Origin: a virus
Direction: 5' to 3' (one strand)
IMG/VR virus record: IMGVR_UViG_3300045996_000199
Span: 1-38,324 of that record
DNA: 38,324 bases
Each line of letters starts with the position of its first letter. The first letter of the stretch is position 1. The position numbers were made by a program, and so were the translations under genes. Below are positions 23,060 to 29,462 of the stretch, one piece after another. The notes below the pieces were generated by a model. The model was given only the letters and a program-made list of their open reading frames with translations. It did no database searches and was not told the DNA's origin.

Positions 23060-23585
23060 TACCCTGCTCCTTCGGATTGGATGGTGATGCAGTGGATTGG
23101 GGCCAAGCAGACCAATCAAACGCCTCCCATTCTTCGGAAATGGCATCGGGCATATATCCCTTGCTTTGTGCTCGATCCAAGCTTTCCATAAGGGCGTGAA
23201 ATTGGTCATTTACCTTGATCAGTTTCCAGCCGGGTTCCAGTTCAATCCCTTGCTGCTGGGCTACTGGAGAAGATGCGAGAGCGGCGGCAACAGCTTCCTC
23301 TGCATAGGCGCGCATCTGGTCGGCAGTGAAATGAACCAGCGCGCTATAGCAGATTTTGTGCTCCGGGTGATACTTGGTGCCTTCAATGGTCGGATCAGGC
23401 AGCGGCGGCAGTTCTGGCGGCACTACTACTGCTTGTGGTGCTGGTGCAGCAGGTCGGGCTGCGATCTGGCTTGCTGCCTCGCAATGGTGGCAGTCCAGAT
23501 AATCCGAGTGCGTCACCGCGCCATCATCAGCAACGTGCAGCACGCGCTTGCCAGTATCACGACATACTTCGCAGGAATAGCTCAT
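23052..23585 (-). CDS. Hypothetical protein with zinc-ribbon-like N-terminus
   Basis: A 177-residue protein. The N-terminus SYSCEVCRDTGKRVLHVADD...YLDCHHCEAA has two C-x-x-C pairs about 24 residues apart, which would fit a small zinc ribbon. A Pro/Ala linker (about 44-65) leads to a helical block (ADQMRAYAEEAVAAALASSP) and a C-terminal PGWKLIKVNDQFHALMESLDRAQ module similar to the one in the gene at 22302. Such assemblies are common among phage accessory proteins and their roles are open. Starts four bases inside the upstream gene's stop. Confidence 0.65.
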   Translation of the reverse strand: MSYSCEVCRDTGKRVLHVADDGAVTHSDYLDCHHCEAASQIAARPAAPAPQAVVVPPELPPLPDPTIEGTKYHPEHKICYSALVHFTADQMRAYAEEAVAAALASSPVAQQQGIELEPGWKLIKVNDQFHALMESLDRAQSKGYMPDAISEEWEAFDWSAWPQSTASPSNPKEQGNG

Positions 23586-23785
23586 TTCGATGCCTCACTT
23601 GGAGTAACTACACGCACGTCAAAGCCGATGTGCTTGCCAAACGTACCGATGCCAGAGGACATGCGCACGTCAACGAGTGCCAGCGTCTTAGCAGCTTCCT
23701 CGCCGGTGCTGATGCATACATCACGGCGTACAGTGCCATTGTCGAATTGCACACCGATATCGTACAAAACCATGCCGGGCATCAT
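23582..23785 (-). CDS. Small hypothetical protein
   Basis: A 67-residue beta-rich protein (MVLYDIGVQFDNGTVRRDVCI, then TLALVDVRM and HIGFDVRVVT). It ends PSEASK, and the gene upstream ends ESEASK; in both cases the codons of this end supply the GAGG ribosome site for the next gene, whose start overlaps by four bases. No family recognised. Confidence 0.6.
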   Translation of the reverse strand: MMPGMVLYDIGVQFDNGTVRRDVCISTGEEAAKTLALVDVRMSSGIGTFGKHIGFDVRVVTPSEASK

Positions 23786-23979
23786 TTGGAGGCCTCGGAT
23801 TCAACATGACGACGCGAAGGGATTTTCTTAGCGCCCGGACGGCCTTTCCAATAGGCCGAACCGCGCACAGCAGACTCGCTCAGGCCATATTTGCGGGCCA
23901 GCTCGGTTGCCGTGGTGCTGGGGTTTTCGCTCAGATATTTGGCAGCTTTGACTGCCGCTTTGCTAGGCTTGTTTGCCAT
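23782..23979 (-). CDS. Small helix-turn-helix DNA-binding protein
   Basis: A 65-residue basic protein with GGAGG before the ATG at 23979. Residues about 18-45 read NPSTTATELARKYGLSESAVRGSAYWK, a good helix-turn-helix with the turn at GLS; Lys/Ala-rich residues lead in and a basic tail follows. It is the first gene after a promoter (24009-24037) holding an 18 bp dyad, so it is a natural candidate for an autoregulator of this operon (inference). Related short HTH proteins occur in phages as regulators or terminase-like proteins, but the position here argues for regulation. Confidence 0.65.
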   Translation of the reverse strand: MANKPSKAAVKAAKYLSENPSTTATELARKYGLSESAVRGSAYWKGRPGAKKIPSRRHVESEASK

Positions 23980-24008
23980 TTCATTCCTCCATCAGGTTGA
24001 TGGAATTT

Positions 24009-24037
24009 AGTATGCAATAATGCATACAGAAATGCAA
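24009..24037 (-). promoter_or_regulatory. Leftward promoter for accessory operon
   Basis: On the - strand TTGCAT-N17-CATACT, with the start predicted about 30 bases before the ATG at 23979. The spacing is ideal. The region between and overlapping the boxes contains an 18 bp dyad. It would give the accessory operon (23979 to 20028) its own control, separate from the recombination genes. Confidence 0.55.
24010..24027. promoter_or_regulatory. 18 bp dyad operator candidate
   Basis: GTATGCA-ATAA-TGCATAC: perfect 7 bp arms around a 4-base AT centre. It overlaps the -10 box of the leftward promoter and part of its spacer, the place where a dimeric HTH repressor blocks polymerase. The adjacent 65-residue HTH gene is the best candidate to bind it. 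Confidence 0.65.
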
Positions 24038-24047
24038 GCGCTTTCTA

Positions 24048-24440
24048 CTATAAATTTACTTGTCGCTCAGCAGCAACACTATGTATGAACTCCAAAAAAT
24101 CCGAAAACTCTTTCTTGTTCATCTTGGACGTGCGGAGGCCCAGCATAACTACACCACCATTTAGCCCCATTGCGAGGCGTGCAGTTTCTTGGCGGAAGGC
24201 GGCGGAAAGTACGTCTTTCCACTCTTCCGGATCCAGGCAGACCATCTGACCGTTGACAGGCCATTTCAGTTGCTGGCTGAACGCTTCCAGAAGCGGCCAC
24301 AAGGCAGCATTCTGCGAGAGGGATCTAGTAGCCGGTGCTATCTTGACCGCATGCCCATCCGGCGCGGTGCGGACTGCTTCTATTGCCCGCTGCCGCGCCT
24401 CTGGATGACCGCCTAGGACGAATGAACGAGTTTCAGCCAT
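24048..24440 (-). CDS. ninB: NinB-like recombination protein
   Basis: A 130-residue protein of the length and pattern of lambda NinB (ORF): residues 38-50 TRSLSQNAALWPL, 59-64 KWPVNG, 70-82 DPEEWKDVLSAAF, then LNGGVVMLGLRTSKM (93-107) and EFSDFLEFIHS. NinB binds single-stranded DNA and acts in recombination, replacing parts of RecFOR function in lambda. Here it is in one operon with RecT and a YqaJ exonuclease, a coherent strand-annealing recombination set. It overlaps the upstream small gene by eight bases. Last gene before the separate promoter of the accessory operon. Confidence 0.88.
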   Translation of the reverse strand: MAETRSFVLGGHPEARQRAIEAVRTAPDGHAVKIAPATRSLSQNAALWPLLEAFSQQLKWPVNGQMVCLDPEEWKDVLSAAFRQETARLAMGLNGGVVMLGLRTSKMNKKEFSDFLEFIHSVAAERQVNL

Positions 24441-24642
24441 AAAGCCACTCCATCAGCACATCAGCTTTAAGGCCAGTGCGCCGCGAGATATCCCAAACCG
24501 TATGTCCGTACATGAACTTACGGAAGCCATGGAATACCTCGTGCGCGTCCGATGCTCGCATTCCGGCCAGCTCGTGCAGATCGGCATGCGTCTTAGCGCC
24601 GGTTGCCTGCATGAGCTTCGTGATGAAGCGCTGGCCGTTCAT
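24433..24642 (-). CDS. Small HTH-like protein in recombination operon
   Basis: A 69-residue helical protein (QRFITKLMQATGAKTHADLHELAGMRASDAHEVFHGFR...VWDISRRTGLKADVLMEWLYG). The spacing of helices around THADLHELAGM and WDISRRTGLKADVLMEW resembles phage helix-turn-helix proteins, but the fit is moderate. It sits between the exonuclease and NinB, overlapping both by four to eight bases, and may modulate recombination or be a regulator. No family named. Confidence 0.55.
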   Translation of the reverse strand: MNGQRFITKLMQATGAKTHADLHELAGMRASDAHEVFHGFRKFMYGHTVWDISRRTGLKADVLMEWLYG

Positions 24643-25274
24643 TGCCGTACACCGTACTTTTCCAGCAGCCTCCGGACATTGTCGTTTATTTCCACAACGG
24701 CAGAGTGTACGTGCTTCGCCATTTCATCAATAAACGCTTGGTCGCGCTTGATCGTCTGAATGTATAGCTTCATTCCATCAGGAAAATTCGGGTTATAGCT
24801 CACAAAGTCCCATTCGTCACAGTCGCAAACCCACATTCCTCCCTGAACTTGCCACATATGCTCCTCTGGCATTCCGTTAAGCAGCGTATCCAGATGAACC
24901 GTTGGCGAGAAAGGGCATTTCGATTCATAGCCTTTCTTCCGCCCGCTGATTAAACCATCAGGTGACGCGCCAATCTGCATGTACTCTGGATGGCGGATAA
25001 ACCCAACCTCTTCGCAAAACTCGCCCGTAGCAGCTTCGTATAGACGGCGCGCATCGGGCTCATGCAGGTTGCCCCAATCCGTCGCCTTCGAAGTCCACAT
25101 TGCTCCTGGCTTACCCGTAAGAAGCTCAAGGGTTATTTCTGTGATCGTTGTTTCACGCGATTTCAGATAGCCTTTTCCGTTCTTCTGCATGGCGCATACG
25201 TCACCAAAACGAGACCCGGTTACGCAGCCAAGCCGCTCCAGAAGCCATTCTTCAGTCTTTTGCTCAGCGCTCAT
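24639..25274 (-). CDS. YqaJ-type viral exonuclease
   Basis: A 211-residue nuclease of the YqaJ / lambda-exonuclease superfamily. The PD-(D/E)XK core is visible: E72 in WGNLHEPDARRLYE, D106 in IGASPDGLI, and E117-x-K119 in YESKCP, with the following conserved Q142/Q144 in HMWQVQGGMWV. Length is normal. It would digest the 5' strand of double-stranded ends to give 3' overhangs for the annealing protein RecT encoded immediately upstream (four-base overlap). Together they give homologous recombination of the Red/RecET type, useful for genome circularisation, repair and acquisition of modules. Confidence 0.92.
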   Translation of the reverse strand: MSAEQKTEEWLLERLGCVTGSRFGDVCAMQKNGKGYLKSRETTITEITLELLTGKPGAMWTSKATDWGNLHEPDARRLYEAATGEFCEEVGFIRHPEYMQIGASPDGLISGRKKGYESKCPFSPTVHLDTLLNGMPEEHMWQVQGGMWVCDCDEWDFVSYNPNFPDGMKLYIQTIKRDQAFIDEMAKHVHSAVVEINDNVRRLLEKYGVRQ

Positions 25275-26275
25275 TGCTGCTCTCCAGCGTCAAGCCCAGC
25301 AATAAATTCCGGATCTGGCTCCGCCTTCTGAGGAACTTCCGGCATACGCTGCTCAATCGTGTTGGCCGCTTCTCGCAACTTAGTGCGGTGAATGGCAATC
25401 TCGTCTTTCAGACGCTTGTGCGAGGCAGGATATGCAGCAAACTGTGCGTTATGAGATTTCCAGAAGGCTAGTGCAGCATCGTCGCTGTCAGTCTTGCGTG
25501 CTTCGGCAATGACCGCCTCAACATCAGGGCCATCATCTGCAGGACGCTCGTTGATATCGCGCAGCCCCTCGCCGCCATCTGTATTCAAATGATGAATCGC
25601 GGTTTCAAGGCGCTCCGTCTTGGGCCAGTACTTGTACGCCTGCTTGACGCAGGTTTTCTTGACCATTTCAGATTCGTCAGTTACCCAAGGGCAGCTTCTG
25701 ATTTTCTTTTCACGGTACGCCTTCCACGCTTCGGAACGGTCACGAATGGCGAACACATCGTCAGCGCTCATGGTGTGCGTAAGGTACTCGTTATCTGCGG
25801 TCTTTACGACAACGTAAACGCCGATGATTGGGCCGCGATCCTTCGCAAATGGGTTGTATCGGTGGTGAGGCAGTTCGTCCATGCGGCCAAGCTCAAAGCC
25901 ATCCGACTCCCTTACGACTTCGGCCTTTGCCCACTTGATGGAGCCGGTAGCAATAGCTAAGTCCATCAGCCCCATGTAGCTAATATCCAAGCAGATAGCC
26001 GCTGGCTTGTCTTTGCCCATGCTGCGCGGCACCAGATACGCTTGCTTCTTTGCAGGATTCAAGCTGATGCCAATCGCAGCCAGATTCTTGACCGCCGCGA
26101 TCACAGAAGCCTTATTCTTTGTTGCCACACTCAGGGCATAATCGTTCGCGCTGAGAACTTGGATGGCGAATCCTGCCTCTTGCTCAAACTTGATTGCATT
26201 GTCCGAAAGCAGCGCCTGGAAATCTTCGCGTGCTGCCTGAATGTCACCAGCAATTAGGGCAAGTGCGTTACTCAT
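25271..26275 (-). CDS. recT: RecT-family single-strand annealing recombinase
   Basis: A 334-residue protein with family landmarks: an N-terminal helical part, then SVIAAVKNLAAIGISLNPAKKQAYLVPR (about 57-84), ICLDISYMGLMDLAIATG, WAKAEVVRESDGFEL, IIGVYVVVKTADNEYLTHTMSADDV and the KKTCVKQAYKYWP block. It binds single-stranded DNA and anneals complementary strands, working with the exonuclease encoded next. The C-terminal 90 residues are acidic and helical, as in many RecT proteins. It overlaps a tiny upstream frame by one base (TAATG), with GGAG as ribosome site. Confidence 0.92.
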   Translation of the reverse strand: MSNALALIAGDIQAAREDFQALLSDNAIKFEQEAGFAIQVLSANDYALSVATKNKASVIAAVKNLAAIGISLNPAKKQAYLVPRSMGKDKPAAICLDISYMGLMDLAIATGSIKWAKAEVVRESDGFELGRMDELPHHRYNPFAKDRGPIIGVYVVVKTADNEYLTHTMSADDVFAIRDRSEAWKAYREKKIRSCPWVTDESEMVKKTCVKQAYKYWPKTERLETAIHHLNTDGGEGLRDINERPADDGPDVEAVIAEARKTDSDDAALAFWKSHNAQFAAYPASHKRLKDEIAIHRTKLREAANTIEQRMPEVPQKAEPDPEFIAGLDAGEQQ

Positions 26276-26352
26276 TAGTTAATCTCCGTGGCTACTGCTT
26301 TCTGGTACTGCTCTTGTAGGCGCTTTCTTTGCTCGATTGTCATCACGTTCAT
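26275..26352 (-). CDS. 25-residue leader-like peptide before recT
   Basis: ATG at 26352 overlaps the stop of the upstream gene (ATGA), and the TAA shares a base with the recT ATG. The product is NVMTIEQRKRLQEQYQKAVA and onward, one charged helix. A start three codons later has a better-spaced AGGA. The two overlaps make translation likely; it probably serves to couple recT translation, though it may also be a functional peptide. Confidence 0.45.
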   Translation of the reverse strand: MNVMTIEQRKRLQEQYQKAVATEIN

Positions 26353-26555
26353 CCTAAGAACTCCAATCCAGTACCAGTCAATGTGCCATTAACCTGATGC
26401 GGGCCGGGAATGTAGGGCGTCGTCATGCGCAGCAAGTTTTGGCGCTCACTTTGCAATTCAATCGCATACTCCAGTACAGCCCTCCAGCTTGGAGGACTGA
26501 TCAGCACGCCTTTATCGAGGTCTTGCAGGATTTGTTTGAGGTCTGGTTTGTTCAT
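26349..26555 (-). CDS. Small helical protein, first gene of recombination operon
   Basis: A 68-residue protein with TATGGAGAAACA before the ATG at 26555. It reads KPDLKQILQDLDKGVLISPP, then an amphipathic helix SWRAVLEYAIELQSERQNLLRM and a C-terminal Gly/Thr-rich tail. No family recognised. It follows a 450-base non-coding stretch with several inverted repeats that forms its leader. Confidence 0.6.
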   Translation of the reverse strand: MNKPDLKQILQDLDKGVLISPPSWRAVLEYAIELQSERQNLLRMTTPYIPGPHQVNGTLTGTGLEFLG

Positions 26556-26675
26556 TGTTTCTCCATAAGTTACCCAAGGGTGATAGCCCGTAGTTTCCTA
26601 CGCAGTCCTATCTTCCCAATCCAGATTACCAATGATTCCTGGCAATCCCAATTCCACCTGAGTGGCACATTCATC

Positions 26676-26709
26676 CCGATAGTGTTGTCTCACCACTTGC
26701 CACTATCGG
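26676..26709. repeat. 9 bp inverted repeat
   Basis: CCGATAGTG (26676-26684) and CACTATCGG (26701-26709), perfect, 16-base spacer. Lies about 120 bases ahead of the first gene of the recombination operon; not followed by a T tract on either strand. Confidence 0.7.
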
Positions 26710-26825
26710 TTGCTCCAGTCGCTGTGCAACGCTGGGTCGGTCATACGGGGTGCAGCGCAGACCTGTCTTTCTGTGGTTTAGCCCGACTCAAGGCTATCCT
26801 TGGTGACGCTTTCCATCCACTCGCG

Positions 26826-26860
26826 CCAGTCTAGAAATAAAAAAGGCCGCATTAGACTGG
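26826..26860. repeat. 8 bp inverted repeat around an A-rich core
   Basis: CCAGTCTA (26826-26833) and TAGACTGG (26853-26860), perfect, with a 19-base spacer containing an AAATAAAAAAGG run. On the - strand the core reads GGCC then six T; the GC hairpin normally needed for a terminator is missing. Confidence 0.65.
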
Positions 26861-26869
26861 AATCCTGTT

Positions 26870-26966
26870 GTGAGAAGGGCGGAGTGCGAGCAACCGAACA
26901 AACCGACCTACAGAATTCCAAACTAATACAGCCTTGTAGGTTGCTCTGACTACTAACCGTTCTCAC
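26870..26966. repeat. Nested three-part inverted repeat (possible structured RNA)
   Basis: Three pairs of complementary arms are nested: GTGAGAA 26870-26876 with TTCTCAC 26960-26966 (7 bp); GAGCAACC 26888-26895 with GGTTGCTC 26939-26946 (8 bp); CCTACA 26907-26912 with TGTAGG 26935-26940 (6 bp, sharing two bases with the second pair). They would form one long interrupted hairpin of about 97 bases in either strand's RNA. There is no coding frame to explain it. Confidence 0.6.
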
Positions 26967-27014
26967 GCGGTTGAGCGAATTGTGCCACCAGTAAATCTAT
27001 ATTGCAAGAAACTT

Positions 27015-27090
27015 TGGAGCGCCCGGCAGGAATCGAACCTGCGTATGTCGGAGTAGAAATCCGATGCATCATCCACTATGCTACGGGCGC
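27015..27090 (-). tRNA. tRNA-Arg (anticodon UCU)
   Basis: A full 76-base cloverleaf on the - strand. Acceptor GCGCCCG/CGGGCGC (7 bp), D stem GCAT/ATGC with a GG-bearing loop, anticodon stem TCGGA/TCCGA with loop TTTCTAC giving anticodon UCU, T stem GCAGG/CCTGC with loop TTCGATT, and an encoded CCA end. Residue 73 is U, unusual for an arginine tRNA (A or G in E. coli). It reads AGA/AGG codons, rare in many proteobacterial hosts; several AGA codons fall in the purine tract of the replication gene. It lies in the leftward transcript between two small genes and the structured region. Confidence 0.93.
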
Positions 27091-27181
27091 ATGTGCCGCA
27101 CTATTCACGGCAGTCAGCGGCGCATCCTACCTGCCACATGGCCTGTTTCCTTAGCTGGCCTAGCCAATCCCCGTAGGGGCG

Positions 27182-27409
27182 TTAATCTTTAGCGGGAACT
27201 GCAAAATTCTTGCAGCGCAGATGCTCTGGAACGTCGCGAACCATTAAAAAACCAGAATTGCCTTCCGCTCGGAAAAGGCCCATATAGGCATCAAGCCATT
27301 GGCATTTCATCCTGCCTCCTGGCCCTACAAGGTCAAAGGTTGCGCTATCGTAAGCATCGGCATCTTTTGCCACGCGCTGGCATTCATGGATAGAAAAATC
27401 TTCGGACAT
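27182..27409 (-). CDS. Small hypothetical early protein
   Basis: A 75-residue protein starting at 27409 (ribosome site CTGAGAGAGAGCAAAA, moderate). The sequence SEDFSIHECQRVAKDADAYD is followed by a beta-like part (ATFDLVGPGGRMKCQWLDAYMGLFRAEGNSGFLMV) and has two cysteines. No family recognised. Second gene of the leftward transcript from the promoter at 27603-27631. Confidence 0.65.
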   Translation of the reverse strand: MSEDFSIHECQRVAKDADAYDSATFDLVGPGGRMKCQWLDAYMGLFRAEGNSGFLMVRDVPEHLRCKNFAVPAKD

Positions 27410-27428
27410 TTTTGCTCTCTCTCAGGTT

Positions 27429-27578
27429 TCACTTCATCACATTTTCAGCACTAGGCGCTTCGTCCTCGTCCTGATCCTCTTGCTCTGCTTCCTGGCGCTC
27501 GATTTCTGCATCGCGTGCAGCATCTTGCGCTTCTTCGTACTTCTCATCGCTGATATAGCGGCCTGCTACGTGGGGCAT
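27429..27578 (-). CDS. Small acidic protein, first leftward early gene
   Basis: The start is set at 27578, which has a perfect GGAGG site and lies downstream of the predicted transcription start near 27596; a frame-compatible ATG at 27611 would lie upstream of it. The 49-residue product is an extremely charged helix (ISDEKYEEAQDAARDAEIER, then EAEQEDQDEDEAPS), net strongly acidic. Very acidic small early phage proteins can act as DNA mimics against host nucleases or transcription factors; this is only a suggestion. Confidence 0.6.
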   Translation of the reverse strand: MPHVAGRYISDEKYEEAQDAARDAEIERQEAEQEDQDEDEAPSAENVMK

Positions 27579-27602
27579 GATTTCCTCCGTTTCAGAGATT
27601 CC

Positions 27603-27631
27603 ATAGTACATCGTCGTATTTCAGATTGCAA
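27603..27631 (-). promoter_or_regulatory. Leftward early promoter
   Basis: On the - strand TTGCAA-N17-TACTAT, with ideal spacing and a predicted start near 27596, 18 bases before the start codon at 27578. It would drive the two small genes, the tRNA and perhaps the recombination operon. Confidence 0.65.
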
Positions 27632-27645
27632 CAACAAAATACAAC

Positions 27646-27668
27646 ACCACAGCAAAATAAAATGTGGT
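27646..27668. promoter_or_regulatory. Candidate operator in divergent control region
   Basis: ACCACA and TGTGGT, perfect 6 bp arms, with an 11-base AT-rich spacer, in the 91-base gap between the leftward promoter and the Cro-like gene at 27703. It is the obvious dyad in that gap and could be bound by that HTH protein. No strong rightward promoter was found, so the exact arrangement is open. Confidence 0.4.
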
Positions 27669-27702
27669 AGCATGGAAACTCATAAATCACATGAGGAATA
27701 CC

Positions 27703-27942
27703 ATGAACGAACCAAATCCACAGTGGTCTGCGCAGGCCAAGGCACTCATTTCTTGCGTCCGTGCAAAGTTCAGGCTTGATAGTGATGCAGAGGTTTCTCG
27801 CTTCTTGGACATGTCTACCAGCCAGCTTTCCAACTTCAAAACTGGTCGCAAGCAAGTTGGTGCCGCAATGAAGCTGCGCCTGATCGAGCGCGCAAAGATG
27901 ACGGCGACTCAGATCAACAAGATTCTGGAGGATGCGAAATGA
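27703..27942 (+). CDS. Cro/CI-type helix-turn-helix regulator
   Basis: A 79-residue protein from ATG 27703 (GAGGAAT before it; an ATG at 27664 lacks a site). Residues about 28-50 read DAEVSRFLDMSTSQLSNFKTGRK, a clear helix-turn-helix of the Cro/CI kind, followed by two helices (AAMKLRLIERAKMTATQINKILE). Small single-domain proteins of this sort act as Cro-like repressors or CII-like activators. It is the first rightward early gene and faces the leftward operon across a 91-base gap with a dyad, the standard lambdoid control layout. No CI partner is present elsewhere in the genome. Confidence 0.8.
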   Translation: MNEPNPQWSAQAKALISCVRAKFRLDSDAEVSRFLDMSTSQLSNFKTGRKQVGAAMKLRLIERAKMTATQINKILEDAK

Positions 27943-28229
27943 ATGTGAAACAAGGCGATTTGGCTATCCAAATCAAGTCGGCTGCCGGTAATTCAGGGCG
28001 TATTGTCCGAGTCCTTCAGTTCCTTGGTGCTTTCCCATTTTATGATGGTAGACACTGGCACCGAGACGAAGCGGATTGCTGGCTCGTTGAATATGAGCGC
28101 CCAATATTTACGGCTAATGGGCATAAAGCTCTGATATGCCCAACCCCTGACGCATGGTTACGCCCAATTTCCGGCATCCCTGAAGAAGAATCCACCGATA
28201 CCAATCAGCCCATTAAGGAGCCAGCATAA
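27939..28229 (+). CDS. Conserved small phage protein
   Basis: A 96-residue protein, overlapping the HTH gene by four bases (ATGA). It reads VKQGDLAIQIKSAAGNSGRIVRVLQFLG, then a strand-rich middle with WHRDEADCWLVEYERPI and ends CPTPDAWLRPISGIP plus a polar tail. The closing PDAWLRPI block and the opening GD-A are familiar from short genes next to Cro-like genes in proteobacterial phages. It looks like an SH3-like small beta barrel; function unknown. Confidence 0.7.
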   Translation: MNVKQGDLAIQIKSAAGNSGRIVRVLQFLGAFPFYDGRHWHRDEADCWLVEYERPIFTANGHKALICPTPDAWLRPISGIPEEESTDTNQPIKEPA

Positions 28230-28651
28230 TGCGCAACAAAGGCAACAAATCCAGCGCCATGGCAGCCAAGACTGAGCGCTTACGCCGGTATCGCGTGATG
28301 ATCGACGCATTGCTCACTGGTGAGAAGACTCCTGCTGAGCTGTCCACACACGCAAACTGCCACGTTGCAAACGGTCGTGAGCTGATCCAATCCATGATGT
28401 ACTTCGGCTTGGTGCGCAGGGTATCGGAGGCTCACAGTACGCCTATCGGCCAGCCTGCCGTCTATGCACTCAATGATGAATCCAAGATCGGCCCATTCTT
28501 CGACTTCATCAACATTTGCCAGTCTGTGATGGAGGAGCGTGGCTTGCTGGATACGATTGATGACGAGCTGGAAGCAAAGCGAGACAGCAAGGATATCAAG
28601 CCGTTCCGTGATCCTCTGGTAGCTGCTTTCTTCGGAAAGGCCGCAGCTTGA
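28229..28651 (+). CDS. Winged-helix-like protein of replication module
   Basis: A 140-residue protein with TAAGGAGCCAGCATA before ATG 28229 and a one-base overlap with the preceding stop. After a basic N-terminus, residues about 20-70 form a likely winged helix (YRVMIDALLTGEKTPAELSTHANCHVANGRELIQSMMYFGLVRRV), then a helical acidic region DFINICQSVMEERGLLDTIDDELEAK. It fits a DNA-binding accessory protein of early replication or regulation. No named family is claimed. Confidence 0.6.
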   Translation: MRNKGNKSSAMAAKTERLRRYRVMIDALLTGEKTPAELSTHANCHVANGRELIQSMMYFGLVRRVSEAHSTPIGQPAVYALNDESKIGPFFDFINICQSVMEERGLLDTIDDELEAKRDSKDIKPFRDPLVAAFFGKAAA

Positions 28652-29265
28652 AGCCCTCCACGCTCACCCGTAAAGCGCCTATTACCAGGACAGGGTTTAA
28701 GCCAGCAGAGCCAAAGCCGCCGAAAGGCCCGCGCAAGAAGAAATGCCAAGCCTGTAAAACGCTCTTTACGCCGTTTCGTGCTCTGGAAGCATGGTGTAGT
28801 CCAGAATGCGGTTTAATCGTCGCCAAAGACCGTTTGGCAAAGCAGGAGCGCAAGGTTGACCGTGAGCGCAAGCAAGCACTGAAAAGCCGCAAGGATTGGG
28901 AGCGCGAGGCCCAGCAAGCCATGAACCAGTGGGTGCGCGAAGTGCGCGATGCCGACAAGCCTTGCATTAGCTGCGGACGGTGGCATGAGGGCCAGTGGCA
29001 TAACGGACATTACCTTAGCCGTGGTGCGCGCCCTAATCTGGCGTTGGAAGAAAGCAACACAGCAAAGCAATGCCAGCCCTGCAACGTGCATCTAAGCGGA
29101 AATCAGGTGCAATTCCGAGCCGGTCTGGTGGCTCGTATTGGCCTGCAAGCAGTCGAAGCGCTGGAATCTGACCATGTTCCGCGAAAGTACACGATTGAAG
29201 ACTTGCAGGCTATCCGTAACAAATACCGCGCTTTGGTGCGCCAAGCAAAGAAGGAGGAAGTATGA
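28648..29265 (+). CDS. ninG: NinG / Rap recombination protein
   Basis: A 205-residue protein starting at TTG 28648, overlapping the previous stop by four bases (TTGA). It has the complete NinG pattern: a basic N-terminus, first zinc pair KKCQACKTLF with later WCSPEC, a long charged coiled helix (LAKQERKVDRERKQALKSRK), then CISCGRWHEGQWHNGHYLSRGARPNLALEE and NTAKQCQPCNVHLSGN. Lambda NinG (Rap) is a Holliday-junction and D-loop endonuclease that boosts RecBCD-mediated recombination. Its presence with NinB, RecT and YqaJ means this phage has a full recombination kit on both arms. Confidence 0.92.
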   Translation: MKPSTLTRKAPITRTGFKPAEPKPPKGPRKKKCQACKTLFTPFRALEAWCSPECGLIVAKDRLAKQERKVDRERKQALKSRKDWEREAQQAMNQWVREVRDADKPCISCGRWHEGQWHNGHYLSRGARPNLALEESNTAKQCQPCNVHLSGNQVQFRAGLVARIGLQAVEALESDHVPRKYTIEDLQAIRNKYRALVRQAKKEEV

Positions 29266-29462
29266 AGAACTGTTGTGGTATTGGAGGATTGCTCTTCGGG
29301 CATTCATATGTCGCCAGATACAGTACTGGCCCAGTGGTTGGAAAGGTTCATCTAGCATTTTGCACGGCCAGTGAATTGGCGAATTTGGCTGAATCAACTA
29401 AGTCAAGAACCTATGTTCACGATATTTGCTTGCGGTGTGGCGATATAAAAAAGGAGAAGTGA
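29262..29462 (+). CDS. Small Cys-containing protein
   Basis: A 66-residue protein overlapping ninG by four bases with AAGGAGGAAGT as ribosome site. It has an N-terminal CC pair in KNCCGIGGLLFGHSYVARY and a C-terminal C-x-x-C in HDICLRCGDIKKEK, the layout of a small single zinc-site protein (DUF1660-like in outline). These short phage proteins are widespread and of unknown function. Confidence 0.65.
   Translation: MKNCCGIGGLLFGHSYVARYSTGPVVGKVHLAFCTASELANLAESTKSRTYVHDICLRCGDIKKEK

Larger units (their letters stand above)
26556..27014. other. Structured non-coding region between recombination operon and tRNA
   Basis: No convincing reading frame on either strand in about 459 bases; the frames that exist lack ribosome sites and have no protein-like pattern. 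Instead the stretch holds several perfect inverted repeats: 9 bp at 26676/26701, 8 bp at 26826/26853, and a nested series at 26870-26966. It separates the small genes and tRNA near the divergent promoters from the recombination operon. A leader RNA, a small structured RNA or a replication or packaging site are all possible. No promoter that I would defend was found within it. Confidence 0.6.

Noticed and set aside
26397-26834. 145-codon + strand frame in the non-coding stretch
   Set aside because: Overlaps the small - strand gene at 26349-26555, has no ribosome site, and runs through the inverted repeats; Cys/Ser/His-rich composition is not protein-like.
26778-26966. 62-codon - strand frame over the nested inverted repeats
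   Set aside because: No ribosome site and low-complexity Ser/Arg content; the palindromic structure explains the region better.
27015-27090. tRNA-Arg as an integration (att) site
   Set aside because: The tRNA is complete within the phage and no integrase gene exists in the genome; a phage-encoded functional tRNA is the better explanation.
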